Counted from the stretch's first letter, positions 17,130 to 25,763 are shown. The stretch: DNA of 53,259 bases from Erwinia sp. ErVv1 (GCF_900068895.1 NZ_CDPK01000002.1:563874-617132), one strand, 5' to 3'. Notes: generated by a model not told the origin, from the sequence alone. Program-made: numbers and translations.

Positions 17130-17843
17130 ATGCCCCTTAAAACACGTCCCCTGATTGCTGCCCTGCTTACCGCAGGCCTGTTTACGCTGACCTCCCTGCC
17201 CGCGGCCAGCGCGGTGGAAAAAGGCGTCGCCACTGACCTTGAGCCGCTGCATCACGTTATCCTGGAGAATCAGTATGTCACGGTGATGCGGGTGATTATC
17301 CGTCCCGGCCAGTCAACCCAGTATCATGAGCAGCACCTTGATTACGTCAATACCCACGTTAACGGCAGCCGGGTGAGCATCAGCTGGCCTGACAAACCCG
17401 CCAAAGAGAGCGAGATGAAGAGCGGCAACGTCAAGTTTGGCGCGCATCAGGGCAAGTCGACGGTCGATCGGGTCACCAATATCGATACCACGATCAATCA
17501 CCAGGTGGCATTTGAAATCAAACAGCATGGCCCACTGGGCTTTGGTGACGCAACCCGACCGGACAGCCCGCTCTTCCAGCAGGTACTCAGTCAGAAAACC
17601 GTGAAGGGCTGGAAGGTCACGCTGCAGCCCGGTGAAGGAACCGGCGCTTACGCCCAGCACGGTCCCGGCGTACGGGTATTCTTCACCGGAGGCCGCCTGC
17701 TGGTGGCTGTTCCCGGCCAGCCGAACCGTAATAAAGAGATCTGGATCCACCGTGGCGATGCGATGCTCACCGATCCCGGCAAGGTGGAGTTAACCAACGG
17801 TGGCGAAACGCCGCTGATCTTTAACGATTACGAACTGCTGTAG
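17130..17843 (+). CDS. Exported cupin-fold protein of unknown function
   Basis: 237 residues from the ATG at 17130 (GGAG directly upstream). A signal peptide (MPLKTRPLIAALLTAGLFTL, cleavage after ASA near residue 28) precedes a double-stranded beta-helix: VTVMRVIIRPGQSTQYHEQH has cupin-type His residues near 67-71, and a second half carries VTLQPGEGTGAYAQHGPGV. The pattern suggests one or two metal-binding cupin halves. Its reaction is unknown; encoded between the lactonase and the cytochrome, it may isomerise or epimerise a sugar or lactone in the periplasm, or protect the dehydrogenase. The frame runs upstream to 17085 without a ribosome-binding site. Confidence 0.75.
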   Translation: MPLKTRPLIAALLTAGLFTLTSLPAASAVEKGVATDLEPLHHVILENQYVTVMRVIIRPGQSTQYHEQHLDYVNTHVNGSRVSISWPDKPAKESEMKSGNVKFGAHQGKSTVDRVTNIDTTINHQVAFEIKQHGPLGFGDATRPDSPLFQQVLSQKTVKGWKVTLQPGEGTGAYAQHGPGVRVFFTGGRLLVAVPGQPNRNKEIWIHRGDAMLTDPGKVELTNGGETPLIFNDYELL

Positions 17844-17853
17844 AGGCTGCCCG

Positions 17854-19269
17854 GTGAGATATCTCTGTCTGCCGCTGGCGATAAGCCTGCTGCTGCTCAG
17901 CGGCGCAGGTTATGCTGCTGGCAGCACCGAAATTAACCGGCTGCCGGGCAGCGCAGTCCATGGCGCGGGCGGCAACGAAAATAGCGATCTGCTGGCCAGG
18001 GGGAAGTATCTGGCTACTGCCGCCGACTGCGGCGCCTGCCACACCTCACCCCGCCAGGGCGCGCCGATGGCCGGAGGTTACGCCATTCAGTCCCCGATGG
18101 GCAGCATTTACGCCAGCAACATCACACCGTCAAAAACAGCGGGCATTGGCCTGTGGAGCGAAGCGGAATTTGTTCGGGCAGTACGCAAGGGCATTAATCG
18201 CCAGGGTGAGCATCTTTACCCGGCGATGCCCTACACCGCCTACGCCCGCATCACCGATGACGATATGCATGCGCTCTATTTTTACTTTATGCAGGGCGTG
18301 ACGCCATCCGATACGCCCACGCCCCGGACGCGGCTCCCCTTCCCGTTCAGCTTCCGCAGTGCTATGGCACTGTGGAACGCCCTTTTCGCCCGTGAGCCAC
18401 AGGCCCGTTCGACTCCCGCTACGCGCGGAGAGTACCTGGTCAATGCGCTGGCGCACTGCGATACCTGCCATACCCCGCGCAATATGCTGATGGGCCAGCA
18501 GAACGATCGGGCGCTGGCAGGCGGCAGCCTGGGCAGCTGGTATGCGCCCAATATCACGCCCGATCCCCAGTCGGGGATCGGTAGCTGGACGGCGGCAGAG
18601 CTAACCCGCTACCTGAAAACCGGACGCGTACCGGGCAAGGCGCAGGCGGCCGGTCCGATGGCCGAGGTGGTGGAGCACAGCCTGCAATACCTCTCCGATG
18701 CGGATATTGCGGCGATGGTGGCCTGGCTGCGTCAGCTACCGGCCGTGGATAACGGCGAGGTAACGGCCAGAGAGAGTCTGGGCGGACCCTCCGCCAGTGA
18801 GGCGCGGCTGCGCGGGCAGCAGGAGGCCGACTCCGGCTGGCAGGTATTCAGCGCCAGCTGCGCCAGCTGCCACCAGCCCGACGGCAGCGGTAACGCTCGC
18901 TACCCTTCCCTGTTCCATAACAGCGCTACCGGCGCCAGCCGCCCGGATAATCTGATCGCCACCATCCTGTTTGGCGTCCAGCGCAATGTTCAGGGTGAGT
19001 CGGTCGCCATGCCCGCGTTCGGGCCGGATGCCGATTTCGCGATGCGGCTGAGTGACCAGCAGATTGCCGACGTTAGCCGCTACGTAATGAAGAATTTTGG
19101 TAACCCGCAGGTAAACGTCACGGCTGAACAGGTCGCCGGGCTGCGCCGGGGCGGGGCCACGCCGCTGCTGGTCCGGCTCACCCAGCCTGGCGTACTGGCG
19201 GGGGCCGCCCTCGCCGTTGTCCTGCTCGCGGCGGCCCTGATCATCCGCAGAAGGAGGCGAGATGTCTGA
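17854..19269 (+). CDS. Tri-heme cytochrome c subunit of periplasmic FAD dehydrogenase
   Basis: 471 residues from a GTG start ten bases after the cupin gene. A signal peptide (to about residue 22) is followed by three CxxCH heme sites: CGACH (59-63), CDTCH (202-206) and CASCH (336-340), the pattern of gluconate, sorbitol and alcohol dehydrogenase cytochrome subunits. A C-terminal membrane helix (about 446-465) ending in RRRRRDV anchors it facing the periplasm. It takes electrons from the flavoprotein encoded at 19792 and passes them to ubiquinone. It overlaps the next gene by eight bases. Confidence 0.93.
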   Translation: MRYLCLPLAISLLLLSGAGYAAGSTEINRLPGSAVHGAGGNENSDLLARGKYLATAADCGACHTSPRQGAPMAGGYAIQSPMGSIYASNITPSKTAGIGLWSEAEFVRAVRKGINRQGEHLYPAMPYTAYARITDDDMHALYFYFMQGVTPSDTPTPRTRLPFPFSFRSAMALWNALFAREPQARSTPATRGEYLVNALAHCDTCHTPRNMLMGQQNDRALAGGSLGSWYAPNITPDPQSGIGSWTAAELTRYLKTGRVPGKAQAAGPMAEVVEHSLQYLSDADIAAMVAWLRQLPAVDNGEVTARESLGGPSASEARLRGQQEADSGWQVFSASCASCHQPDGSGNARYPSLFHNSATGASRPDNLIATILFGVQRNVQGESVAMPAFGPDADFAMRLSDQQIADVSRYVMKNFGNPQVNVTAEQVAGLRRGGATPLLVRLTQPGVLAGAALAVVLLAAALIIRRRRRDV

Positions 19270-19792
19270 ACCCACCTCATTACCCTTGACCCTGTCCCGG
19301 CGCAGGCTGTTACAGGGCATGGCGGTACTGTCGCTTAGCGCGCTCACCGCCTCGCTCTTTCCGCAGCAGGCCGCCGCACGCACCCAGGAAACCCAGGCCT
19401 TTCAACAGATCGCGGCCTTCCTGGTCAGTCGTCCGGTCAGCCCGGTGCTCAGCGCCCGCTACTTTGCCGCGCTGAACCGTCGCGTAGCGGACTTCTCTAC
19501 ACGCTTTAGCACGCTGGCCCGGTATCTGGAAACGCAGCGCTTTACCCACGTTGACGATCTTGCCCGCACGCTTGCCGTGCAGGATCCCCGGCGTCAGACC
19601 GCGTCACTGATTGTCGCCGCCTGGTACACCGGCGTGGTGGGTGAAGGCGCAGACCGCGAGCTGATTGCCTATGCTGACGCCATGATGTACCTGCCGACCC
19701 GCGGCGTGCTGGTCATACCCACCTACGGCGGCGGCCCTGATTCCTGGGGCAGCAAGCCTGACGATCCGCAAATAACCAAAGGAGAGGAGTAA
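19262..19792 (+). CDS. Tat-exported small subunit of FAD dehydrogenase
   Basis: 176 residues with a twin-arginine signal (SRRRLLQGMAVLSLSALTAS) near residues 12-31. In the gluconate/sorbitol dehydrogenase family the small subunit carries the Tat signal and hitch-hikes the folded, signal-less flavoprotein across the membrane. VAAWYTGVVG and the C-terminal GGPDSWGSKP fit this family. It overlaps the cytochrome gene by eight bases and the flavoprotein start by one base, so all three are translationally coupled. Confidence 0.88.
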   Translation: MSEPTSLPLTLSRRRLLQGMAVLSLSALTASLFPQQAAARTQETQAFQQIAAFLVSRPVSPVLSARYFAALNRRVADFSTRFSTLARYLETQRFTHVDDLARTLAVQDPRRQTASLIVAAWYTGVVGEGADRELIAYADAMMYLPTRGVLVIPTYGGGPDSWGSKPDDPQITKGEE

Positions 19793-21429
19793 TGGACAGA
19801 CCCGTCGATGCCGAGGTGATTATCATTGGCTCCGGCGTGATGGGCGGCCTTATCGCGACCCGACTGGCAAAGGCCGGAAAGTCGGTGATTATCGTCGAGG
19901 CTGGCCCACGCGTTAAGCGCCAGGAGATCGTCGAACGTTTTCGCAATTCGCCGTTTAAAATGTCGCTGACCAATATGAAGCTCCAGGGCGTAGGTTCCCC
20001 CTACCCCGATCTGCCACACGTTCCCTCCACCTATGGCGACTACATCCAGCACGTCGGCCCGGTAAAGTACGCCACCCGCTACCTTCGCGTGGTCGGCGGT
20101 ACCACCTGGCACTTTGGCTCCGCGCTGTGGCGCATGGTGCCAAACGACTTCAGGCTGCACAGCCTTTATGGGCGCGGTCGCGACTGGCCCTTTGGCTACG
20201 AAGAACTGGAGCCCTGGTACGGCGAGGCCGAAGCCGAGTTGGGGGTGTCCGGCGTCGACGGGCAGGATGAGAGCGGCCACGGCGGCGGGGCATGGCCACC
20301 GCGCTCCCGGCCTTTCCCGATGCCGGGCCTGCCGCCCAGCTACCTGTTTACCCGCCTCTCCGCCATGCTGGGTAAAGGCGGTTATCATCCGGTGCTGGAG
20401 CCGAATGGCCGCGCCACGCGTCCGTGGAAAAAACGCCCGGCCTGCGCGGGCAACAACAACTGTAATCCGGTCTGCCCCATTGCTGCCAAGTATGACGGTT
20501 CCATGCATATCGACGAAGCGCTGGAACAGGGTGCCAGGCTGCTGGATAACTCGGTGGTGGTCAGCATTGAGGCCGACGATCGGGGTAAAATCACCGGCAT
20601 CCGCTACAAAAAACCGGACGGTTCGGAGCATCAGCTGACCGCCCACCATTTCGTGCTGGCCGCCTACGGCATCGAATCGCCCAAGCTACTGCTGAACTCC
20701 ACCTCGCCCCGCTACCCAGGCGGTATCGCGAATGGCTCGGACCAGGTGGGCCGCAATCTGATGGGCCATACCGGCATCAGCATGAACCTGATGATGAAAG
20801 AGGATGTGTGGCCGGGCCAGGGGCCGACCGAGCTGCTGGTCTATCTTAATAACCGCGACGGTGACTTTCGCCGGGACTTCCCAAGCTACAAGATTAAGGT
20901 GCGCAATACGGTACCGACTGCCGATTATGCCGCGTCGCTGATCCAGCAGGGGGTGCTCGGGTCCGCGCTGGATAAGGCGCTGCATCGCCTGTCGGCACGG
21001 TCGCTGAACTTCGCTATTGATTTTGAAACGCTCCCGCTGGCGGAAAACCGGGGGCTTCCCAGCAGGACAAAAACGGACGCGCTCGGCATTCCACTGCCGG
21101 AGATCTACTACAGCGTAACCGACTACTGGCATGCCGGAAAAACCCAGGGACTGAAGGACTTCGAACGCTTTGCGCAGCTGCTTAACGCCGACGTACTGAA
21201 AATTGATACGCAGTATCAGGACCGCCAGCACATTATGGGCACGACGATAATGGGTGACGACCCGGCGAACTCGGTGGTTAACCGCCACTGCCAGAGCCAC
21301 GATCACCCAAACCTGTTTATTGCCGGGACCAGCGTCATGCCGTCCGCCTCCTGTATGAACCCCACCCTGACCGGCGCAGCACTGAGTCTGCGGCTGGCCG
21401 ATTATCTGCTGAATACGGTCCGGGTATAA
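19792..21429 (+). CDS. GMC-family FAD sugar dehydrogenase, catalytic subunit
   Basis: 545 residues. An N-terminal FAD-binding Rossmann motif (AEVIIIGSGVMGGLIATRLA, about 7-26) and the C-terminal GMC elements HIMGTTIMG and MNPTLTGAALSLR (candidate catalytic His/Asn) are clear. CAGNNNCNPVCP near residue 219 has the cysteine cluster seen in gluconate and 2-ketogluconate dehydrogenases. It has no signal of its own and relies on the Tat small subunit upstream. It would oxidise a sugar or sugar acid in the periplasm and pass electrons through the tri-heme cytochrome. Last gene of the operon; a bidirectional terminator follows. Substrate not determinable from sequence. Confidence 0.92.
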   Translation: MDRPVDAEVIIIGSGVMGGLIATRLAKAGKSVIIVEAGPRVKRQEIVERFRNSPFKMSLTNMKLQGVGSPYPDLPHVPSTYGDYIQHVGPVKYATRYLRVVGGTTWHFGSALWRMVPNDFRLHSLYGRGRDWPFGYEELEPWYGEAEAELGVSGVDGQDESGHGGGAWPPRSRPFPMPGLPPSYLFTRLSAMLGKGGYHPVLEPNGRATRPWKKRPACAGNNNCNPVCPIAAKYDGSMHIDEALEQGARLLDNSVVVSIEADDRGKITGIRYKKPDGSEHQLTAHHFVLAAYGIESPKLLLNSTSPRYPGGIANGSDQVGRNLMGHTGISMNLMMKEDVWPGQGPTELLVYLNNRDGDFRRDFPSYKIKVRNTVPTADYAASLIQQGVLGSALDKALHRLSARSLNFAIDFETLPLAENRGLPSRTKTDALGIPLPEIYYSVTDYWHAGKTQGLKDFERFAQLLNADVLKIDTQYQDRQHIMGTTIMGDDPANSVVNRHCQSHDHPNLFIAGTSVMPSASCMNPTLTGAALSLRLADYLLNTVRV

Positions 21430-21504
21430 AACCCCTTAACCACCGGGAGGTGCTCCGGGCAGAGTGATAACTCTCCACCGCCACGCTATCACCCTCCGGG
21501 CGAT

Positions 21505-21538
21505 AAAAAAGGGGCTGCTTTATTCAGGCAGCCCCTTT
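21505..21538. terminator. Bidirectional rho-independent terminator
   Basis: AAAGGGGCTGC (21508-21518), nine-base loop, GCAGCCCCTTT (21528-21538). Read on the reverse strand the stem is followed by TTTTTT, making a strong terminator for gcd; read forward it ends the dehydrogenase operon. Confidence 0.85.
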
Positions 21539-21560
21539 CTCCGTTTAACATACCGTTAAG

Positions 21561-23963
21561 CTATTTCAGGCGGAACGCCACCACGGCATCGCCCTCTTTG
21601 GTGCCCATCGAGCCGTGGCCACCCGCCGCAATAATCACGTACTGTCGGTTATCCGCGCCCATATAGGTCGCGGGCGTCGCCTGGCCGCCGGCGGGCAGTT
21701 CGGTCTGCCACAGCAGCTTGCCGCTATTGATATCGTAGGCGCGGAAGAAGTTATCTGCCGTTGCCCCGTGGAAAACCAGATCGCCTGCGGTGGTCAGCGG
21801 CCCGCCGTGCGCCACCATCCCCATCGGGAAGCCGATGGGAAAGCGTCCCGGCAGGAAGGTCGTTTTCAGGTTTTTGGTGGTGCCAACGCGACGCAGCCAC
21901 GCCGTTTTACCGGTGGTCAGATCCACACCCACCATCCGGCCCCAGGGTGGTGCAATACAGGGAATGCCCAGGCTGGAAGCGAACTGCTGAATATGGATGG
22001 CGTAGTCGCCGTCAAAGTTTTCATTCCAGTACGGCGTGCCGTCTTTGGTAAACAAACGCTTCTCCGCATTTTCCGGCGAACGTTTGATCAGATTGTACTT
22101 GTAGGCCAGGCGAACCGGTGCGGCGACAAGGATCTGCCGCTGAGGATCAACGGAGACCGACCCCCAGTTAAATACGCCGATATTGCCCGGAAAAACAATT
22201 GACCCGGCGACGGTCGAGGGCGTCCAGGGGTTGCCGTCATAGCGCATCGACTTAAATTCGATGCGGCAGGCCATTTGATCAAAGGGCGTCAGGCCCCACA
22301 TGGATTTTTCGCTCAGGGGAGCCGGAATAAAGTTCAGGGCAGACACCGGCTGCGTAGGCGAGAAGTCCTCGCCCGCGACGCCTCCCTTTGTCGACACCGC
22401 GACCTGATTTATGGGGTAGACGGCCTGACCGGTCAGCCGGTTGAGCACAAACAGGTTGCCGGTTTTAGTCGGCAGGATCACCACCGGCTGCCGTTTACCC
22501 TGGTAATCAATATCCAGCAGCGAAGGCTGTGAAGGATTATCGCGATCCCACAGGTCGTGCTTCGACGACTGGAAGCGCCACTTAAACGCCCCGGTTTTCA
22601 GATCCAGCGCCACCAGCGTGTCGCGAAACTTCTCGGTATTGCTGTTGGCATCGCGATGGGTGCCCAGCTCATCCGGTGAAGCGTTGCCAAAGGGCACATA
22701 CACCAGGCCGTTTTTGGTGTCAGCGCTGAGCGTTGCCCAGGCCACCGGGGTATCCTGCGGATAGCTCTGTCCGGCTGGCAGAGGCTGGGTCATATCAGGC
22801 CGGGCCGGATCGAAGTTCCACACCAGACGACCGGTGATGGCATCATAGGCACGGATCACGCCAGAAGGGTTTCCGGCGTTATAACCGTTATCCATGACCG
22901 AACCACCGAGGATAACCAGATTTCCGGCCACCAGCGGCGCTGCAGTTTGCATCAGAGCATGATCGCGAAGCGGCCCCATATTTTCCCGCAGATCGACCGT
23001 GCCGCGGTCGCCAAAATCGGCGCACAGCTTGCCGGTATCCGCGTCCAGCGCCAGCAGCTTATTATCATTGGTTGCATTAAAAATGCGCTTGCGGCATACC
23101 GCCTGGCTGCGGGCCGGGGTGGTAACGGCAGCGGCCTGAGCGGTGGACACCGCTGGCGTCGCGGCAGCATCGTAATAGCTTACGCCACGGCAGGTCTGGT
23201 GCTGCTGCATATAAGAACGCTCGTGCGTTGGGGTAGTCTTCCATTTCAGCGCCCCGGTTTCCGGGTTGAGCGCATGGACTTCATTATGCGGCGTACAGAA
23301 ATAGACGGTGTTATTCACCTTAAGTGGCGTAGCCTCAAAGGTGTATTCGCTGGCGTCCTGTGTGCTACGCAGATCCCCGGTATGGTAGGTCCAGGCCGTT
23401 TCCAGATTACTGGCATTGTCAGTGGTTATCTGTTTCAGGTTAGAGAAGCGCAGCCCGTCAGCGGTGCCGCCGTAGGCCGCCCAGTCATTCTGCGCGCCTT
23501 CGCCACTCTCCGGATTGCGGGCGGTAGTGATATTGCCCTCCTCCGGCAGCGGATCGTAAAACATCATGCCGACAACCAGGGCGATCATCACCAGTACGGT
23601 GGTGCCGAGGTAGGGATGAAATGCGCGACCCGTTACCCGGTCTTGCGTACGCGTCAGCGGTCGCACCACCCAGGGCAGCGCCAGCCAGACGCCGATCAGG
23701 CCGATAATGTCACCGCGTGGGATCCACTGCCACTTATCGAAGCCCACCTCAAAGATAATCCAGGCCGCCACCAGCCACATCAGCGTGGCGTAGATTGAAA
23801 GCGCGATCCTTTTATTTTTAAACAGCAAAACGGCAGTGACCAGCAGCCCGAGGGCCATAATGACGTAAAAGGGCGAACCGCCCAGCAGTAGAAGCCTGCC
23901 GCCCATATACAGCATAGCGATACCAATTATCGCTATCACACTACCCGTGAGTTTAGTGACCAT
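21561..23963 (-). CDS. gcd: Membrane-bound PQQ-dependent glucose dehydrogenase
   Basis: 800 residues. Five N-terminal membrane helices within about the first 140 residues (FYVIMALGLLVTAVLLF and others) are followed by an eight-bladed quinoprotein propeller in the periplasm (NDWAAYGGTADGLRFSNLKQ start; many AxDAxTG blade motifs). It oxidises aldoses, chiefly D-glucose, to the lactone with PQQ and Ca2+/Mg2+ and reduces ubiquinone; the gluconolactone could feed the neighbouring periplasmic pathway. Quinate/shikimate dehydrogenases share the fold, but N-terminal similarity to E. coli Gcd favours glucose. It converges with the flavin dehydrogenase operon. Confidence 0.92.
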   Translation of the reverse strand: MVTKLTGSVIAIIGIAMLYMGGRLLLLGGSPFYVIMALGLLVTAVLLFKNKRIALSIYATLMWLVAAWIIFEVGFDKWQWIPRGDIIGLIGVWLALPWVVRPLTRTQDRVTGRAFHPYLGTTVLVMIALVVGMMFYDPLPEEGNITTARNPESGEGAQNDWAAYGGTADGLRFSNLKQITTDNASNLETAWTYHTGDLRSTQDASEYTFEATPLKVNNTVYFCTPHNEVHALNPETGALKWKTTPTHERSYMQQHQTCRGVSYYDAAATPAVSTAQAAAVTTPARSQAVCRKRIFNATNDNKLLALDADTGKLCADFGDRGTVDLRENMGPLRDHALMQTAAPLVAGNLVILGGSVMDNGYNAGNPSGVIRAYDAITGRLVWNFDPARPDMTQPLPAGQSYPQDTPVAWATLSADTKNGLVYVPFGNASPDELGTHRDANSNTEKFRDTLVALDLKTGAFKWRFQSSKHDLWDRDNPSQPSLLDIDYQGKRQPVVILPTKTGNLFVLNRLTGQAVYPINQVAVSTKGGVAGEDFSPTQPVSALNFIPAPLSEKSMWGLTPFDQMACRIEFKSMRYDGNPWTPSTVAGSIVFPGNIGVFNWGSVSVDPQRQILVAAPVRLAYKYNLIKRSPENAEKRLFTKDGTPYWNENFDGDYAIHIQQFASSLGIPCIAPPWGRMVGVDLTTGKTAWLRRVGTTKNLKTTFLPGRFPIGFPMGMVAHGGPLTTAGDLVFHGATADNFFRAYDINSGKLLWQTELPAGGQATPATYMGADNRQYVIIAAGGHGSMGTKEGDAVVAFRLK

Positions 23964-24121
23964 GTTTTTCTCTCAGTGTTGACGCAAAGATAAAAAATAT
24001 TCTTACTTGAGGTTACATTTTTGTAACGCTAATTTAACGAAATCAGAGGAGAAAGACACGCTTTTTACTGCTGTTTTCGGGCGCCAGTACAAAAGTTTTT
24101 CGGCTGGCAGATGTCACAGGG

Positions 24122-24169
24122 AGTGGAGGTTTCTGGGAGTAGAGGTTTCAGAGAGTAGAGATTTCTGGG
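24122..24169. repeat. Three 16-bp tandem repeats upstream of gcd
   Basis: Units 24122-24137, 24138-24153 and 24154-24169 follow AGTAGAGGTTTCTGGG with two or three substitutions. The region between gcd and the PadR gene holds no credible gene otherwise. Confidence 0.8.
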
Positions 24170-24202
24170 GGCGCACCGCACCGGGTATCACTAACGGCAA
24201 CG

Positions 24203-24228
24203 GCCTGCGATAACAGGCAGGCTTTTTT
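24203..24228 (+). terminator. Forward-strand rho-independent terminator
   Basis: GCCTGC, eight-base loop, GCAGGC, then TTTTTT at 24223-24228. The T-tract lies on the forward strand although both flanking genes are on the reverse strand, so the transcript that it would end is unknown. Read in reverse it is a hairpin just beyond the PadR gene without a T-tract. Confidence 0.6.
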
Positions 24229-24239
24229 CATGCTCAGCG

Positions 24240-24779
24240 TTAGCTTCGCTCAATCTTTTTTGCAGCGTCGTCGAGGATGTCGATAATGTTATACAGGCTT
24301 TCCCGGGAGAGGTGCGGCTGGGAAAGCCGACCGTTTAGCGCCATTTTGAAATTGTGAATAGCCCGCTCCATCTCGGGAATGCTGCGATTATTCACCAGCA
24401 CCGCCAGTGAGCCAAGACGGGTGATGATACGCTCAAGCGGCTGCTGATTCGCAGACAGATAACGCTCACCCGCTGCGGTCAGCCGCCAGCATTTACGCGT
24501 GGCCAGCGGATCCCCCACCTGAATAAGCTCACTCTCTTCCAGTAGCGACAGGTTCGGGTAGATGATGCCGGGGCTGGGCGTATATTCTCCTCGCGACAGA
24601 TCTTCGATAGATTTGATCAGCTCATAGCCCCAGGTGGCCCCCTGCGATAAAAAATGCAGCATCAGTAGCCGAACCTCCCCGGCATCCAGCATTTTTTCGC
24701 GGCGCTTTCTGCGCGCGCTGTCAACGCAGGCACCTTTACCCTCTGTGGGGCGGGCGGGGGAACGGGGAGACTCTTTCAT
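24240..24779 (-). CDS. PadR-family regulator, YqjI-like
   Basis: 179 residues. The PadR winged helix is clear (GEVRLLMLHFLSQGATWGYE, then SRGEYTPSPGIIYPNLSLLE). It resembles E. coli YqjI, the nickel-responsive repressor of the ferric reductase gene yqjH, and its neighbour is a YqjH-like gene. Unlike YqjI it lacks the His/Cys-rich N-terminal metal-binding tail; its N-terminus (about 1-30) is instead Arg/Lys/Pro-rich, so nickel sensing is doubtful. Gene order also differs: here it lies downstream of and co-directional with the reductase. The ribosome-binding site at 24779 is weak; a later start near MLDAGEVRLL is possible. Confidence 0.82.
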   Translation of the reverse strand: MKESPRSPARPTEGKGACVDSARRKRREKMLDAGEVRLLMLHFLSQGATWGYELIKSIEDLSRGEYTPSPGIIYPNLSLLEESELIQVGDPLATRKCWRLTAAGERYLSANQQPLERIITRLGSLAVLVNNRSIPEMERAIHNFKMALNGRLSQPHLSRESLYNIIDILDDAAKKIERS

Positions 24780-24820
24780 GGCGGACCCGATGGTGAATAA
24801 AGGGGGGTGATAGTAATCGG

Positions 24821-24844
24821 CCCCCTGTTGAATTTCAACGGGGG
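24821..24844 (-). terminator. Hairpin between siderophore-reductase and PadR genes
   Basis: CCCCCTGTTGAA / TTCAACGGGGG around a single T, with one bulge. It sits between the two co-directional genes and may attenuate read-through from the reductase into the regulator. No T-tract follows. Confidence 0.4.
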
Positions 24845-24851
24845 CACAGGG

Positions 24852-25640
24852 CTATTTCTGATGCCAGTAGGCCATAGCGCGAACCCGTTCGGCTTCACAT
24901 CCGCGGGTTTGCAGAAAATAGTCGCTGAGTCTCTTTACCGCCTCACCCTCTCCGGTCAGCCAGATAAAGTAGTCATCGGCGGGAAGTGCAATCTGATCCA
25001 GGCGGGCGATCAGCATTTCTGCCGCAGCCAGCGTCATTTTTCCGCTCTCCAGCCAGCTGATATCGACCCCCGCCGGGTTACCCAGGTAGTCATTACCGGT
25101 GGAGGCTTCCGCAAAGGCAAACAGTTTAATGCTGCTGCCCGACATCGTCTGCTGTCGACGTCGGAAAGCCGGTAGCCCGGTTTCATCACACACGTAAAGC
25201 TGGAAGTGATAATCCTCTGGCACCACCAGCGAGCTGCGTGGTCCGCCGATTGCCAGCCTGTCGCCGGGCTGAGCGTTTGCTGCCCAGTCGCTGGCCAGGC
25301 CGGACTGATGCAGGTAAAAGTCCAGCGTCAGCCTGCCCGCCTGGCTGTCAAACGCCATCGGCGTGTAGTCCCGCGCGGCGGGACGAACGCCCTCTTTCCA
25401 CTCCACGCCATCGGCAGTAATCACCGGCAGCTGCAGTTCCCCGGTGGCGGGGTCTGGGAAAAATACTTTGATGTGATCGTCAAAGCCCGCGGAATTGAAG
25501 CCCACCAGCGCTTCTCCGCCAAATTCGATACGGTAAAAACAGTTCGCGACCCACTGCTTGCTTAGCACCTCAACGGGGCGAAAGCGCAGCTCATTTCTGA
25601 CGCGTCGCGGCAGGCGACGCTGTGGTTGATTATCCGGCAC
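24852..25640 (-). CDS. Siderophore-interacting flavin reductase (ViuB/YqjH family)
   Basis: 262 residues from a GTG at 25640 with AGGAGA six bases upstream. FAD-binding domain: ARDYTPMAFD is the RxYT-type motif near residue 88; the C-terminal NAD(P)-binding part carries DYFIWLTGEGEAVKRLSDYF and ends with MAYWHQK typical of the family. It releases iron from ferric siderophores in the cytoplasm by reduction with NAD(P)H. A perfect palindrome at 25717-25733 upstream is a candidate site for the adjacent PadR regulator. Confidence 0.9.
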   Translation of the reverse strand: MPDNQPQRRLPRRVRNELRFRPVEVLSKQWVANCFYRIEFGGEALVGFNSAGFDDHIKVFFPDPATGELQLPVITADGVEWKEGVRPAARDYTPMAFDSQAGRLTLDFYLHQSGLASDWAANAQPGDRLAIGGPRSSLVVPEDYHFQLYVCDETGLPAFRRRQQTMSGSSIKLFAFAEASTGNDYLGNPAGVDISWLESGKMTLAAAEMLIARLDQIALPADDYFIWLTGEGEAVKRLSDYFLQTRGCEAERVRAMAYWHQK

Positions 25641-25716
25641 GTTATCTCTCCTGATGTTCAGACTCTGGCCTGAATGTTTCCGACGGGCGTCGGGAGGGTG
25701 ATGAGCGAGGACTAAA

Positions 25717-25733
25717 ATATATCTATGATATAT
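25717..25733. promoter_or_regulatory. Palindromic operator, probable PadR (YqjI-like) site
   Basis: ATATATC-TAT-GATATAT: two perfect seven-base arms. It lies 77 bases upstream of the siderophore-reductase start in an A+T-rich promoter, as expected for a PadR-type repressor site. The link to the neighbouring regulator is inference. Confidence 0.6.
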
Positions 25734-25763
25734 CTTAAAGGCAAGTGCGGAGATAAAGCGAGG

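Noticed and set aside
19723-20649. 308-codon antisense frame opposite the GMC dehydrogenase
   Set aside because: Arg/Gly/His-rich translation typical of G+C-rich antisense; the sense strand carries an unmistakable FAD dehydrogenase.
22947-23798. 283-codon forward frame inside gcd
   Set aside because: Fully antisense to gcd and without family features.
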